DNA from: Candidatus Tectimicrobiota bacterium
GTDB lineage: Bacteria > Tectomicrobia > Entotheonellia > Entotheonellales > Entotheonellaceae
NCBI GenBank assembly: GCA_026005175.1
Contig: BPKO01000001.1
Location: 372,001 to 436,000, forward strand
Length of the DNA: 64,000 nt
Direction of reading: 5' to 3'
Shown here one piece after another: positions 9,540-19,785 of this stretch. Both the position numbers and the translations under genes were made by a program. The notes under the pieces are model-generated. The model was not told where the DNA came from. It did no database searches and saw nothing but the letters and a program-made list of their open reading frames with translations. Each line of letters opens with the position of its first letter. Position 1 is the first letter of the stretch.

Positions 9540-9556
9540 CTGCCCGCCGCGGGCAG
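9540..9556 (+). other. GC hairpin between the DUF465 gene and ilvB
   Basis: CTGCCCG-CCG-CGGGCAG forms a perfect 7-bp stem. No T-run follows, so it is not a standard terminator; it could be an RNA-processing or attenuation element in the ilvB leader. Function unknown. Confidence 0.35.
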
Positions 9557-9601
9557 GGGTGCGGGCATCCCTAGGCGCAGTTGGCAAAGAGGGTAGAGAC
9601 C

Positions 9602-11284
9602 ATGAAGGGTGCCGAGATCTTCGTGCAAAGTCTGCTACGGGAAGGCGTGGACACCATTTTCGGCCATCCGGGCGGGGCGATTTTGCCCATCAACGACGCC
9701 CTCTACGACTCCCCCATTCGCCATATCCTCACCCGCCACGAGCAGGGCGCCGTCCATATGGCCGAAGGCTATGCCCGGGCGACGGGGCGCCCGGGCGTCG
9801 TGCTTGTTACTTCTGGTCCAGGCGGTACTAACGTCGTTACCGGCTTGACCAACGCCTTCATGGACTCTACCCCCATTGTCGTCTTTACCGGCCAGGTTCC
9901 CACGCCGGTGATTGGCAACGACGCCTTCCAGGAAGCCGATATCGTTGGCATCACCCGCTCCTGCACCAAGCACAACTACCTGGTCAAAGACGTGCGTGAC
10001 TTGGCACGGATTATCAAAGAGGCCTTTTATATTGCCCGCACCGGGCGGCCGGGACCGGTGCTGGTGGACATCCCCAAAGATGTCTCCATGAGCGAGTGCG
10101 AGTTTGTCTACCCCGAAAGCGTGCACCTGCGCGGCTACAAGCCCACCATCGTGGGGCATGCGGGACAGATCCGGCGCGCCGCCGAGATGATCGCCCAGGC
10201 CCAGCGGCCTGTCATCTACGCCGGCGGCGGGGTGATTCACGCGGGGGCCTCGGAAGAGCTGCGCACGCTTGCCGAGCTGACGGTGATCCCGGTGACCTGC
10301 ACCCTCATGGGGCTGGGCGGGTTCCCAGGCGTCCACGAGCTCTGGCTGGGCATGCTGGGCATGCACGGCACGGTGGCGGCCAATATGGCCATGAACGATG
10401 CCGATCTCGTGATTGCCATCGGTGCCCGCTTTGACGACCGCGTCACCGGCAACCTGGAAGAGTTTTGCGTCGGTGCCAAATTTATCCACATCGACATCGA
10501 TCCCTCTTCGATTGGCAAGAACGTGCGCGTCGACTTGCCCATCGTGGGTGACGCCAAGCACTGCTTGCAGCGCCTGCTCCAGGAGCTGCGCAGCATCGAC
10601 AAGGACTGGAAGGCAGCACACGCCGACTGGCTGGCACAGATCGCCGCCTGGCAGGCCAAGTACCCGCTGCGCTACCACCAGGAGCCCGAAGGGGAACTGC
10701 TCCCGCAGTTTGTCTGCGAGCAGATCTACGAGGTGACGCAGGGCGAGGCGATCATCACCACCGAAGTGGGCCAGCACCAGATGTGGGCCGCGCAGTATTA
10801 CCACTTCATGCGCCCGCGCCAGTTCATCACCTCCGGCGGGCTGGGCACCATGGGTTTTGGCTTCCCTGCGGCGATCGGGGCCCAGGTGGCCTACCCCGAC
10901 GCGCTGGTCATCGACATCGCCGGCGACGGCAGCTTCCAGATGACCATGCAGGAGCTGGCCACCGCCGTGCAGTACGACTTGCCGGTGATTGTCGCCATTC
11001 TCAACAACCACAGCCTGGGGATGGTCCGCCAGTGGCAGCAGTTTTTCTACGGCGGGCGCTATGCCGACAGCAGCCTGGAAGTGAGCCCGGATTACGTCAA
11101 GCTGGCAGAAGCCTTTGGCGCCGTCGGATTGCGGGCCACCCGCCCCGAGGAAGTGCGCCCGGTGCTGGAAAAGGCCATTCGCCTGCGCCGCCCCACGGTG
11201 ATCGACTTCGTGGTGAAGACCGACGAGAACGTCTTCCCCATGATTCCCGCCGGCGGCTCCATCAAGGACATGCTCCTGGCATAG
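9602..11284 (+). CDS. ilvB: Acetolactate synthase, large subunit
   Basis: Thiamine-diphosphate enzyme that condenses pyruvate (or pyruvate with 2-oxobutyrate) in valine, leucine and isoleucine synthesis. 560 residues from the ATG at 9602, which follows AGAGGGTAGAG. The ThDP glutamate is in [18 protein letters not shown] near residue 48. FAD/central domain contains [12 protein letters not shown]. The C-terminal ThDP motif is [15 protein letters not shown]...ILNN near residue 440. Followed 11 nt later by ilvN; ilvC is not adjacent. Confidence 0.95.
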   Translation: MKGAEIFVQSLLREGVDTIFGHPGGAILPINDALYDSPIRHILTRHEQGAVHMAEGYARATGRPGVVLVTSGPGGTNVVTGLTNAFMDSTPIVVFTGQVPTPVIGNDAFQEADIVGITRSCTKHNYLVKDVRDLARIIKEAFYIARTGRPGPVLVDIPKDVSMSECEFVYPESVHLRGYKPTIVGHAGQIRRAAEMIAQAQRPVIYAGGGVIHAGASEELRTLAELTVIPVTCTLMGLGGFPGVHELWLGMLGMHGTVAANMAMNDADLVIAIGARFDDRVTGNLEEFCVGAKFIHIDIDPSSIGKNVRVDLPIVGDAKHCLQRLLQELRSIDKDWKAAHADWLAQIAAWQAKYPLRYHQEPEGELLPQFVCEQIYEVTQGEAIITTEVGQHQMWAAQYYHFMRPRQFITSGGLGTMGFGFPAAIGAQVAYPDALVIDIAGDGSFQMTMQELATAVQYDLPVIVAILNNHSLGMVRQWQQFFYGGRYADSSLEVSPDYVKLAEAFGAVGLRATRPEEVRPVLEKAIRLRRPTVIDFVVKTDENVFPMIPAGGSIKDMLLA

Positions 11285-11295
11285 AGGCGCGGGCC

Positions 11296-11805
11296 ATGCC
11301 GACGGCAAACGACGAGATCCAGCGCCACATTTTCGGCCTGCTGGTGGAAAACAAAGTAGGCGTGCTGGGACGCATCACCGGCCTGTTTAGCGCCCGCGGC
11401 TTCAACATCGACTGTCTGAGCGTGGCCGAAACCGAGGATCCGACCGTTTCGCGCATCACCCTGGTGACGGCGGGGGACTCGCGCATCCTCGAGCAAGTGC
11501 AAAAGCAGCTCAACAAGCTCATCGACGTCATCAAGGTGATGGACCTGAGTGAGGAGCCCCATATCGCGCGCGAGTTGGTGCTCATCAAGGTCAACGCCGG
11601 AGCCGAGACGCGCGAGGAAGTCTTCCGCATTGCCTCGATTTTCCGGGGCAAAATCGTCGACGTCACGCCCAAGACGTACACCTTGGAGGTGACCGGCGAC
11701 GAGGACAAGATCCGAGCGGTGATCAATTTGCTCAAGCCCTTGGGCATTCGGGAGATGGTGCGCACCGGCACCATCGCCATTGCCCGCGGGCAGCGGGTGC
11801 TCTAG
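11296..11805 (+). CDS. ilvN: Acetolactate synthase, small regulatory subunit
   Basis: Activates the large subunit and carries valine feedback inhibition. 169 residues. N-terminal ACT domain (residues about 8-80): FGLLVENKVGVLGRITGLFS, RGFNIDCLSVAET. The C-terminal half ELVLIKVNAGAETREEVFRI is typical of IlvN/IlvH. Lies 11 nt after ilvB and 17 nt before psd, giving the ilvB-ilvN-psd-pssA order. Confidence 0.94.
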   Translation: MPTANDEIQRHIFGLLVENKVGVLGRITGLFSARGFNIDCLSVAETEDPTVSRITLVTAGDSRILEQVQKQLNKLIDVIKVMDLSEEPHIARELVLIKVNAGAETREEVFRIASIFRGKIVDVTPKTYTLEVTGDEDKIRAVINLLKPLGIREMVRTGTIAIARGQRVL

Positions 11806-11822
11806 AGGCCAGGCGGGCAGGC

Positions 11823-12464
11823 ATGCACGCGCGCACGCGGTGGCGCCTGGCTCCCGAAGGCTGGCCGTTTGTCTTGCCGCTTGCCATGGCCAGCGGCCTG
11901 GCGCTGGCTTTGGCCTGGTGGATTCCGGCGGCGCTGCTGGCCGTCTTAGGCGGGGGAGTGGCGTTTTTCTTCCGCGACCCCGAGCGCCAGGTGCCCGACA
12001 CGCCTGGGGCAGTGGTGGCGCCGGCCGACGGCCGGGTGATCGAAGTGGGGCAAGAAGCCGACGGCCGGCCGCGGGTGGGCATTTTCCTGTCGCTGCTCGA
12101 CGTGCACGTCAACCGCGCGCCCTATGGCGGCACCGTGCGCAGCGTGACGCGCCGTGCTGGCAGGTTCGTCGCCGCTTACCGGCGGCAGGCGCCCCAGGTC
12201 AACGCCTGCACCCAGGTGATCATCGACAGCGTCGATGGGGAGTTCACGGTGACGCAAATCGCCGGCGTCTTGGCGCGTCGCATCGTGTGCCACGTCCGGC
12301 CTGGCGACGCGCTGGTCAAAGGGCAGCGTTATGGCCTCATCCGCTTTGGCTCGCGCACCGACCTGGTGCTTCCTCGCCACGCCGATGTGTGTGTGCAGGT
12401 CGGGGCCCGGGTGCGCGGAGGGGAAACGATCCTCGCCTTCCTGAAGGAGCCGCAAAGGCCATGA
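11823..12464 (+). CDS. psd: Phosphatidylserine decarboxylase (short form)
   Basis: Pyruvoyl enzyme converting phosphatidylserine to phosphatidylethanolamine at the inner membrane. 213 residues, the short form shared with archaetidylserine decarboxylases. Two N-terminal hydrophobic segments, then FFRDPERQVPDTPGAVVAPA, FLSLLDVHVNRAPYGG and the self-cleavage site GS in IRFGSRTDLVLP near residue 180, where the serine becomes the pyruvoyl group. Overlaps pssA by 4 nt (ATGA). Confidence 0.93.
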   Translation: MHARTRWRLAPEGWPFVLPLAMASGLALALAWWIPAALLAVLGGGVAFFFRDPERQVPDTPGAVVAPADGRVIEVGQEADGRPRVGIFLSLLDVHVNRAPYGGTVRSVTRRAGRFVAAYRRQAPQVNACTQVIIDSVDGEFTVTQIAGVLARRIVCHVRPGDALVKGQRYGLIRFGSRTDLVLPRHADVCVQVGARVRGGETILAFLKEPQRP

Positions 12465-13198
12465 AACGAGGCATGTATCTCCTTCCGAACCTGTTTACCA
12501 CCGGTAATTTGCTGTGCGGCTTCTCCAGCGTGATTGCTGCCCTCAACGGCCAGTACACCCAGGCTGCCTTGGCCATCCTGGTGGCCGTCGTCCTCGACTG
12601 CCTCGACGGCAAGGTGGCCCGCATGACGAACTCGGCCAGCGCCTTCGGGCTGGAGTACGACTCTCTGGCGGACTTGCTGTCGTTCGGTGTGGCGCCCGGG
12701 CTCCTGCTCTATACCTGGATCCTCCAGCCTTTCGGCCATTTTGGCTGGCTGGCGGCGTTTCTCTTCGTCATCTGCGGCGCCTTGCGCCTGGCCCGCTTCA
12801 ACGTCCAGGCCACCAGCCTCCAGCGTTACGTCTTCATTGGCTTGCCGATTCCGGCCGCCGCGGGCGTCATTGCCTCGGCCGTCTTGCTCAGCGAGCGCCT
12901 CACGCACGACGCGCACGTGGCAGAGATCGAACGCTCCTTGTTTCTCGTCCTGGCGGTGTACGTGCTGGCCTTGCTCATGGTGAGCAACATCAAGTACCGC
13001 AGCCTCAAGTACTTGCGCTTGCGGCGCCCTTTTCCCTTACCGTTGCTCGTCGGGGCTGTGCTGGCTCTGCCCATCGCACTGCTCGTGCCCGAGTTTTTCC
13101 TCTTCCTTCTTTTCCTCGGCTACGCGCTTTCCGGGCCGGTAGAGAGCCTGCTGCGACGTAAAAAACCCGAGGAAGAAGCCCTTCCGGCCGAGCACTGA
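12461..13198 (+). CDS. pssA: CDP-diacylglycerol--serine O-phosphatidyltransferase
   Basis: Membrane enzyme supplying phosphatidylserine to Psd. 245 residues, about eight helices. N-terminal YLLPNLFTTGNLLCGFSSV is the type II PssA signature; CDP-alcohol phosphotransferase motif DCLDGKVARMTNSASAFGLE, then YDSLADLLSFG. Translation is coupled to psd. Leads into lptD 24 nt later. Confidence 0.95.
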   Translation: MKRGMYLLPNLFTTGNLLCGFSSVIAALNGQYTQAALAILVAVVLDCLDGKVARMTNSASAFGLEYDSLADLLSFGVAPGLLLYTWILQPFGHFGWLAAFLFVICGALRLARFNVQATSLQRYVFIGLPIPAAAGVIASAVLLSERLTHDAHVAEIERSLFLVLAVYVLALLMVSNIKYRSLKYLRLRRPFPLPLLVGAVLALPIALLVPEFFLFLLFLGYALSGPVESLLRRKKPEEEALPAEH

Positions 13199-13222
13199 AC
13201 GCCACAGGAGCCGTGACGCTCG

Positions 13223-15265
13223 GTGCGCCGGCAAGGCCGGTGGCGGTGCCTGGCCGTTTTCTTCCTGCTCTGGCTCCTGCCGCTGCCTGCCCGCCCGTGT
13301 TCGCCAGGGGCAGAGGCGTCCCGCAGCGCGGTTCTCTTGCACGCCGAAACCGTGGAATACATGCCGGAGAGCCGGCGCCTGGTGGCCAGCGGGAGGGTCT
13401 CGGTGGTTTACGGCACCACCGAACTCTCGGCCGAGCGCGTGGAAGTAGACACGCAAAGCGGCGTGGGCACTGCCGAAGGCAACGTGCGCCTACGCACACC
13501 GCAAGACGACCTGCGTGCCGAGCGGCTTGACTTCGAGCTCACGGGCGAACGCGGCGTGCTTTACCACGCCAGCGGCACCCTCGCCCGTACCGTCCACGTC
13601 GCCGGGCAGCGTCTCATTTGGCACGCGCCACAGGCTTTCACCGTCGAGCACGGCCGCGTGACGACTTGCCCGCAGGCCGTCCCCGACTGGGAGTTCCGCG
13701 TGCGCACGGCCCGCCTGGGACCGGCAGGGATTGCCGTGCTTCGCCATCCCTCTTTCTGGATCAAGGGCATCCCGGTTTTCTACCTGCCTTACTTCTTCGT
13801 GCCGCTGCGCGAGAAGCGCACCACCGGCTTTTTGCTGCCCCGCCTTGGGCTCAGCCGCCGCGACGGGGCCCTGCTGGGCACCGAGTTCTTCTGGGCCATT
13901 GCCGACTGGATCGACACCACGCTTGGCCTCGAGTACTTGAGCGCCACCGGCTGGCGGCCCTCGGCCGAGCTGCGCTATGCGGTTGACCCCCTCTCTGAGG
14001 GCCAGCTGCGCAGCGACCTCGTCTACGAGCCCGCCAGCGGCCGCACCCGCTGGAAGGTGCTGCTGCAGCAGCAGCACGAATTCGGGCGAGGACTGCGCGG
14101 CCTCAGCCAGCTGGACGTGCGCAGTGAGCGCGCGTTTGACCGGCGCTTTGCGCGCGACGTGACCCTAGAGGCGGCGGTGCAGAGCGAGTCGTTTGTTGAC
14201 TTCAGCCAGCGCTTTGCCAGCGGTGCCCTGCGGCTGCATGCCTTGCAGGCCGAAGCCTTGACGGACGGCGGCCGGCGCTTCCGGCGCCTGCCCGAGCTGC
14301 GCGGGATGCTGTTTCCCACCCCGTTTCTGGGCAGCGTCATGCTGGAGCTGGAAGCTGCCTATAGCCGCCTGCAAGACACCGCGTTTCGCGACGAGACCCC
14401 GGTGCAGCGGCTCGACCTCTTCCCGCGCCTGCTCTTCCCCGCCGCGCTGTCCCCCTGGCTGCGGCTGACCCTCACCACCGGCGGGCGCGTCACTTTCTAC
14501 GACCGCCAGGTGGATCGCGACGAGGCGGCCGTGCGCCTGCTGCCTGAAGTGCAAGCGCACCTCAGCGGCCCGACCTGGCAGCGCCGCTTTGCCACCGTGT
14601 TACACCTGGTGACGGTACAGCTCGCCTACCGCTACGTGCCGGCGGTGCCTCAGGACGACTTGCCGGCCTTCGACACGCTGGATGCCGCCCAGCACTTCCT
14701 GGATCCGCTGCAGACCCTCCCGTTCGTCGACCGCATCGCGGCCGCAAGCTACGCCAAGCTCGCGCTCGTGCAGCACTTCTTTGCCCGGGAGAGAAGCGGC
14801 TGGCGGCCGCTGGCCCGCCTGCGCCTCAGCCAAGGGTTCGACTTTCGCGCCTTGGAGCGCACGGACGCCGCCGTGCCGGGGCCCCTGGAGGTAGAAGCCG
14901 ACGCTGCCTTCCGCCGCGGCTTGGCGCTGGCGCTGGCTGCCCGCCTTTTGCCCGCACGCGGGCTGCTGCAAGGCGCTGGCGGCCAGCTGCGCTACCGCCT
15001 GCGTTCGGGCTGGAGCCTGCACGTTGCGGCGCAATATCGGCGTGATCCCGACGTCCTGTACACCAGCGGCGGCGTGCAACTGGCGCTGTGGCCCGGGCTT
15101 GAAGTCGGTTATGGCTGGCGTCTCGATGGCCTGCGAGGGGTGGTGCGCGAACAGGAAGTCATGCTACACTACCGCACACCGTGCTGGGACGTGGCCTTGC
15201 GTTTTCGCTTCCAGGAAGGCGGCGATACCCTGGTGGCGGCGCAAGTCAATCTCCTGCGCTTCTAG
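13223..15265 (+). CDS. lptD: LPS-assembly protein LptD
   Basis: Outer-membrane barrel that places lipopolysaccharide in the outer leaflet with LptE. 680 residues from a GTG; signal peptide (CLAVFFLLWLLPLPARP). The N-terminal OstA/LptA-like beta-jellyroll spans about residues 35-150: LHAETVEYMPESRRLVASGR, GTAEGNVRLRTPQDDLRAER. The barrel begins after GIPVFYLPYFFVPLREKRTT and GFLLPRLGLSRRDG. Shorter than the E. coli protein. Its presence shows an LPS-bearing outer membrane. Probably transcribed with pssA. Confidence 0.92.
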   Translation: MRRQGRWRCLAVFFLLWLLPLPARPCSPGAEASRSAVLLHAETVEYMPESRRLVASGRVSVVYGTTELSAERVEVDTQSGVGTAEGNVRLRTPQDDLRAERLDFELTGERGVLYHASGTLARTVHVAGQRLIWHAPQAFTVEHGRVTTCPQAVPDWEFRVRTARLGPAGIAVLRHPSFWIKGIPVFYLPYFFVPLREKRTTGFLLPRLGLSRRDGALLGTEFFWAIADWIDTTLGLEYLSATGWRPSAELRYAVDPLSEGQLRSDLVYEPASGRTRWKVLLQQQHEFGRGLRGLSQLDVRSERAFDRRFARDVTLEAAVQSESFVDFSQRFASGALRLHALQAEALTDGGRRFRRLPELRGMLFPTPFLGSVMLELEAAYSRLQDTAFRDETPVQRLDLFPRLLFPAALSPWLRLTLTTGGRVTFYDRQVDRDEAAVRLLPEVQAHLSGPTWQRRFATVLHLVTVQLAYRYVPAVPQDDLPAFDTLDAAQHFLDPLQTLPFVDRIAAASYAKLALVQHFFARERSGWRPLARLRLSQGFDFRALERTDAAVPGPLEVEADAAFRRGLALALAARLLPARGLLQGAGGQLRYRLRSGWSLHVAAQYRRDPDVLYTSGGVQLALWPGLEVGYGWRLDGLRGVVREQEVMLHYRTPCWDVALRFRFQEGGDTLVAAQVNLLRF

Positions 15266-15362
15266 AGGAGAGAGGGGCTTTCTTTACCTCAAGTTGTCTT
15301 CCTGGGATGCCGAATAAAAGGGAAGGCAAGGCGACGGGGGCCTGGAAACGAGGGAGGCAGGT

Positions 15363-16661
15363 ATGCATACCCTGATGCGCAAGATTTCGCAACGCACCGC
15401 GCACGTCAGCGTTATCGGCCTGGGATACGTGGGCCTTCCGCTGGCGGTGGAATTTGCCCACGCCGGCTACCGCGTCACCGGCATCGATACCGACGCCGCC
15501 AAAGTGGCCGGCATCAACGCCGGCCAGAGCCACATCCAGGACGTCAGCAGCGGCGACGTGGCAGCGGTGGTCGCCAGCGGCCACCTGCGGGCCACCACCG
15601 ACTTTGCCGTCCTGGCCGAAGCCGACGCGGTGAGCATCTGCGTGCCCACCCCGCTCAGCAAGACCAAAGACCCGGATATCTCCTACATCATGGCCGCTAC
15701 CCAGGCCATCTGCACTTACCTCCACCCAGGCCAGCTCGTCGTGCTCGAAAGCACCACCTATCCTGGCACCACCGACGAGGTGATCTTGCCCCGCCTGCAG
15801 GAAACCGGCCTGCGGCTGGGCAAGGACTTCTTCCTGGCGTTTTCGCCCGAGCGCATCGATCCCGGAAACAAGCAGTTTCACTTGAAGAACACCCCCAAAA
15901 TCATCGGCGGCGTGACGCCCAAGTGCACCAAAGTGGCCACCCACCTCTACAAGCAAATCATCGACACGGTGGTGCCGGTGAGCTCTAGCCGCGCCGCGGA
16001 GATGGTGAAACTCTTGGAAAACACCTTCCGCGCCGTGAACATTGCCCTGGTCAACGAAGTGGCGCTGATGTGCGACCGCCTGGGGCTAGATGTGTGGGAA
16101 GTGATCGATGCGGCGGCCACCAAGCCCTTTGGCTTCATGCCTTTCTATCCTGGGCCGGGCTTGGGCGGGCACTGCATCCCGCTCGATCCCCACTACCTGT
16201 CGTGGAAGCTCAAGACGCTCGACTACCGGGCGCGCTTCATCGAGCTGGCCCATGACATCAACACCTACATGCCGCACCACGTGGTGAACCGCATCGCCGA
16301 CGTTCTCAACGAGGTGCACAAGAGCATCAAAGGCTCGCGCATTTTGATCTTGGGGATTGCTTACAAGCCCGACACCAACGACGTGCGCGAGTCGCCCGCC
16401 CTGGAAATCATCCGGCTGCTGCAGGCCAAAGGCGGCGAAGTGTTTTACCACGATCCCTTTGTCACCGACCTCAACCTGCCGGGGCTGTATGCCACCGAGC
16501 TCACCAGTCGCATGCTCAACTGGGCCGACTGCGTGGTCATCACCACGCACCACAGCACTTACGACTACCAGTGGATCGTCAACGAGGCCAGGTTGGTCGT
16601 CGATACGCGCAACGCCACGCGTGACGTCAAGGAAGGACGGGAGAAAATCCACAAACTGTAA
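15363..16661 (+). CDS. UDP-N-acetylhexosamine 6-dehydrogenase (WbpA/WecC-like)
   Basis: NAD-dependent double oxidation of a UDP-N-acetyl sugar at C6, giving a uronic acid for LPS or capsule. 432 residues. N-terminal NAD fold HVSVIGLGYVGLPLAVEFA; STTYPGTTDEVI; catalytic Cys in GPGLGGHCIPLDPHYLSWK near residue 262; C-terminal ILGIAYKPDTNDVRESPALE. The motif set matches the UDP-GlcNAc/ManNAc dehydrogenase branch rather than UDP-glucose dehydrogenase. An epimerase follows after 11 nt. The substrate is inferred. Confidence 0.9.
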   Translation: MHTLMRKISQRTAHVSVIGLGYVGLPLAVEFAHAGYRVTGIDTDAAKVAGINAGQSHIQDVSSGDVAAVVASGHLRATTDFAVLAEADAVSICVPTPLSKTKDPDISYIMAATQAICTYLHPGQLVVLESTTYPGTTDEVILPRLQETGLRLGKDFFLAFSPERIDPGNKQFHLKNTPKIIGGVTPKCTKVATHLYKQIIDTVVPVSSSRAAEMVKLLENTFRAVNIALVNEVALMCDRLGLDVWEVIDAAATKPFGFMPFYPGPGLGGHCIPLDPHYLSWKLKTLDYRARFIELAHDINTYMPHHVVNRIADVLNEVHKSIKGSRILILGIAYKPDTNDVRESPALEIIRLLQAKGGEVFYHDPFVTDLNLPGLYATELTSRMLNWADCVVITTHHSTYDYQWIVNEARLVVDTRNATRDVKEGREKIHKL

Positions 16662-16672
16662 GGAGCCCGGTG

Positions 16673-17656
16673 ATGGCACACTGTCTGGTGACGGGCGGCG
16701 CCGGCTTTATCGGCTCCCACCTCGTCGAAGGGCTGCTACGTCGCGGCCACCGCGTGCGGGTGCTCGACGACTTTGCCACCGGCACCCCGCACAACCTGCA
16801 AGCGGTGGAGGCGCAGCTGGCCCGCGAAGGCATTCCCTATGCCCTCGAAGTCGTCGAGGGCAGCATCCTCGACCCGCAGGCGGTGGCGGCAGCCATGGCC
16901 GGTATTGATTACGTGTTCCACCAGGCGGCGCTGCCCTCGGTGGCCTTTTCCCTCCAGGATCCGCTGCGCAGCAACCGCGTCAACGTCGAAGGCACGCTGT
17001 GCGTGTTGCTGGCCGCCCGCGATGCCGGCGTGCGCCGCCTCATCTACGCCGGGTCGTCGTCTGCTTACGGCGACAGCCCCGAGCTGCCCAAGCGCGAGGA
17101 CCTTCCTCCCAACCCCCTGTCGCCGTACGCGGTGGCCAAGCTCACCGGCGAGCACTACTGCCGCCTGTTTACCCAGCTGTACCGGCTCGAAACGGTGACG
17201 CTGCGCTACTTCAACGTCTTTGGCCCGCGGCAGAACCCCGACAGCCAGTACGCGGCGGTGATCCCCAAGTTCATCACCGCCTTGCTGCGCCACGAGCCCT
17301 TGCCGCTTTTCGGCGATGGCTTGCAGTCGCGTGACTTTACGTACGTTGACAACGTCGTGCACGGCAACCTGCTGGCCATGACCGCCCCCGAGGTCGCCGG
17401 GCAGGTGCTCAACGTGGCCAACGGCAGCCGTACCACGCTGCGCCAGCTGATTGCTTACCTAGAGGAGCTTACCGGGCGCCGGGCAGAGGTGGCCGTGCTG
17501 CCGCCGCGTCCGGGCGACGTGCGCCACTCGCAAGCCGACATCACGCGAGCCAAGACGCTCCTTGGCTTTGAACCTCTGGTCGACGTCAAGGAAGGGCTCG
17601 CCCGTACCCTGAAGTACTACCAGCAGCGGCTCGCCGTTTCCCCGCCTTGCACCTGA
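16673..17656 (+). CDS. UDP-N-acetylglucosamine C4-epimerase (WbpP-like)
   Basis: Extended short-chain dehydrogenase, 327 residues. [20 protein letters not shown] at the N-terminus; SSSAYGD and [11 protein letters not shown] give the Ser and YxxxK residues; [20 protein letters not shown] and [14 protein letters not shown] are typical of the WbpP/TviC epimerases. Paired with the dehydrogenase just upstream, as WbpP with WbpO or TviC with TviB, suggesting a HexNAcA product. Start is the ATG at 16673 behind AAGGAG. Confidence 0.88.
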   Translation: MAHCLVTGGAGFIGSHLVEGLLRRGHRVRVLDDFATGTPHNLQAVEAQLAREGIPYALEVVEGSILDPQAVAAAMAGIDYVFHQAALPSVAFSLQDPLRSNRVNVEGTLCVLLAARDAGVRRLIYAGSSSAYGDSPELPKREDLPPNPLSPYAVAKLTGEHYCRLFTQLYRLETVTLRYFNVFGPRQNPDSQYAAVIPKFITALLRHEPLPLFGDGLQSRDFTYVDNVVHGNLLAMTAPEVAGQVLNVANGSRTTLRQLIAYLEELTGRRAEVAVLPPRPGDVRHSQADITRAKTLLGFEPLVDVKEGLARTLKYYQQRLAVSPPCT

Positions 17657-17727
17657 CCCGAGCGCGAAGTAAGATGTCCTTTGCGGGACGGGTCCAGCAG
17701 GCAAGTTGCCTCACCGGAGGGAAACCA

Positions 17728-18687
17728 ATGCCGCAGCAGCAAGAAGAGGGGGCGGGCAAGCGCTGTGTGGTCACCGGCGGCGCGGGGTTTATCGGCTCCC
17801 ACCTGTGCGAGTACCTCTTGCAGCGTGGCTATCAGGTCATCTGCATGGACAGCCTGCTCACCGGGACGGTGGCCAACATCGCGCGCCTGCACTGCGAGCG
17901 CTTCGAGTTCATCAAGCACGATGTGACCAACTACATCTACATCGACGGCCCGGTGGACTACGTCTTCCATCTAGCCTCGCCGGCCAGTCCCGTTGACTTT
18001 GAGCGCCTGCCCATCCAGATCCTCAAAGTCGGCGCCCTGGGCACCCACAAGGCACTGGGGCTGGCCAAAGCCAAAGAGGCCCGCTTTCTTCTGGCTTCCA
18101 CCTCGGAAGTGTACGGCGATCCCCTGGTCCATCCCCAGTCCGAAGATTACTGGGGCAACGTCAACCCGGTCGGGATTCGCGGCGTCTACGACGAGGCCAA
18201 GCGCTTTGCCGAAGCCCTCACCATGGCCTACCATCGCATTCACCACCTCGACACCCGTATTGCCCGCATTTTCAACACGTACGGGCCGCGCATGCGGGTC
18301 AACGACGGCCGCGTCGTGCCGACTTTTATTACCCAGGCCCTGCGCGGCGAGCCGCTCACCGTCTTTGGCGACGGGCGCCAGACGCGCAGCTTCTGCTACG
18401 TGGCCGACATGGTGGAAGGGCTCTACCGGCTCATGCACGCCAACGTGACCGAGCCCGTGAACCTGGGCAACCCCGAAGAGATGACCATCCTCGAGTTTGC
18501 CCACCTGGTACGTTCCCTTACCGGCAGCCGCAGCGAAATCATCTTCAAGCCGCTGCCGGTGGACGATCCCCGCATTCGCCAGCCGGACATCTCGCGCGCC
18601 CGCCGGCTGCTTGGCTGGGAGCCGCGCACGCCGCTGCCCGAAGGCTTGCAGCGCACCATCGACTACTTCCGGCAAGTGCTGGCTTGA
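17728..18687 (+). CDS. UDP-glucuronate decarboxylase (UDP-xylose synthase-like)
   Basis: NAD-dependent decarboxylation of UDP-glucuronate to UDP-xylose or the 4-keto sugar. 319 residues. [19 protein letters not shown]; catalytic [20 protein letters not shown]; YxxxK within [32 protein letters not shown] is the UXS signature. Ribosome binding site GGAGGG. Its substrate needs a UDP-glucose dehydrogenase, which is not in the window. Confidence 0.9.
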   Translation: MPQQQEEGAGKRCVVTGGAGFIGSHLCEYLLQRGYQVICMDSLLTGTVANIARLHCERFEFIKHDVTNYIYIDGPVDYVFHLASPASPVDFERLPIQILKVGALGTHKALGLAKAKEARFLLASTSEVYGDPLVHPQSEDYWGNVNPVGIRGVYDEAKRFAEALTMAYHRIHHLDTRIARIFNTYGPRMRVNDGRVVPTFITQALRGEPLTVFGDGRQTRSFCYVADMVEGLYRLMHANVTEPVNLGNPEEMTILEFAHLVRSLTGSRSEIIFKPLPVDDPRIRQPDISRARRLLGWEPRTPLPEGLQRTIDYFRQVLA

Positions 18688-18692
18688 GCCGT

Positions 18693-19736
18693 TTACGGAA
18701 ACAGCCCGGGAAAGCGCAGGCCGGTGGTTTCCGGCAGTGCGAACATGAGGTTCATGTTTTGCACCGCTTGCCCGGCTGCGCCCCGCCCCAGGTTGTCAAT
18801 GGCGGCCAGGGCAATGGCCGTCTGGGTGCGGGCGTCGATGCGCACGGTGACGTCGCAGAAATTGGAGCCCAGGGTGGCCTTGGTCTGCGGCAGGCTGTCG
18901 CGCAGGACGCGCACGAAGGGCGCCTGGGCGTAAGCCTCTTCATAGAGGGCGAGGGCTTCGGCTTCGCTCAGCGACTGCCGTAGCGGCGCGTAGGCCGTCA
19001 CCAGGATGCCGCGGGTCATGGGAATCAGGTGCGGCGTAAAGACCAGGCGCACCCGCGTGCCGGCCACCGCGCTGAGTTCTTGCTCGATCTCTGCCGTGTG
19101 GTTGTGGCCGGCCACGCCGTATGCGCGCACGTTCTCGTTCACCTCGCTGTAGCCAAAGCCGCCGCCGCCGCCACGGCCGGCGCCAGAAATGCCCGACTTG
19201 GCGTCGATGATCAGACCGGTCAGCTGCACCACCCCGGCCCGCACCAGAGGCAGCAGGGCGAGCAGGGCAGCGACCGGGTAACAACCCGGATTGGCCACCA
19301 GGCGGGCTCCGGCAATCGCCTCGCGATGCAGCTCGGGAAGCCCGTAGACGGCCTCGGCCAGGTACTGCGGCGCCACGTGGGTGAAGCGGTACCACTTGGG
19401 ATAGAGGGCAGGATCACGCAGGCGGAAATCCGCCGCCAAGTCGATGACCTTGCACCCTTGGGCGAGCAGCGCGGGCACCAGGTGCATGGCCTTGCCGCTG
19501 GGCAGCGACACAAACACCACGTGCGAGTCGCGGCCGATGCGCTCGGCATCTGCCGCAATCAGCGTCTGCGAGACAAAGCCGCGCAAGTTGGGGTACAGCG
19601 CCGCCAGCGGCTGGCCCTGTTGCGTTTCACCGGTGACGTGAACGAGCTCAACCGCCGGGTGTGTACTGAGGAGCCGGACCGTCTCGGCGCCGCCGTAACC
19701 AGAGGCACCAATCACGCTCGCCTTGATGGGGTGCAC
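18693..19736 (-). CDS. argC: N-acetyl-gamma-glutamyl-phosphate reductase ArgC
   Basis: NADPH-dependent third step of arginine (ornithine) synthesis. 347 residues. N-terminal KASVIGASGYGGAETVRLL; catalytic Cys in VANPGCYPVAALLALLPL near residue 150; DAKSGISGAGRG and HNHTAEIEQEL, the active-site His region. It is convergent with the UDP-xylose synthase gene (5 nt apart) and has its own promoter between it and the flippase gene. Confidence 0.95.
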   Translation of the reverse strand: MHPIKASVIGASGYGGAETVRLLSTHPAVELVHVTGETQQGQPLAALYPNLRGFVSQTLIAADAERIGRDSHVVFVSLPSGKAMHLVPALLAQGCKVIDLAADFRLRDPALYPKWYRFTHVAPQYLAEAVYGLPELHREAIAGARLVANPGCYPVAALLALLPLVRAGVVQLTGLIIDAKSGISGAGRGGGGGFGYSEVNENVRAYGVAGHNHTAEIEQELSAVAGTRVRLVFTPHLIPMTRGILVTAYAPLRQSLSEAEALALYEEAYAQAPFVRVLRDSLPQTKATLGSNFCDVTVRIDARTQTAIALAAIDNLGRGAAGQAVQNMNLMFALPETTGLRFPGLFP

Positions 19737-19785
19737 CGCCTTTCTCCTGCACTGGCAAAGTTCCCGGGTCGCTGGACTGCGGGAG

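Noticed and set aside
9540-9556. Intrinsic terminator between the DUF465 gene and ilvB
   Set aside because: The stem is good, but no T-run follows; kept only as a hairpin of unknown role.
9635-11308. Long open frame antisense to ilvB (about 557 codons), and similar ones opposite other genes
   Set aside because: High-G+C coding strands create long antisense frames. These have low-complexity His/Gly/Ala composition and no ribosome binding site.
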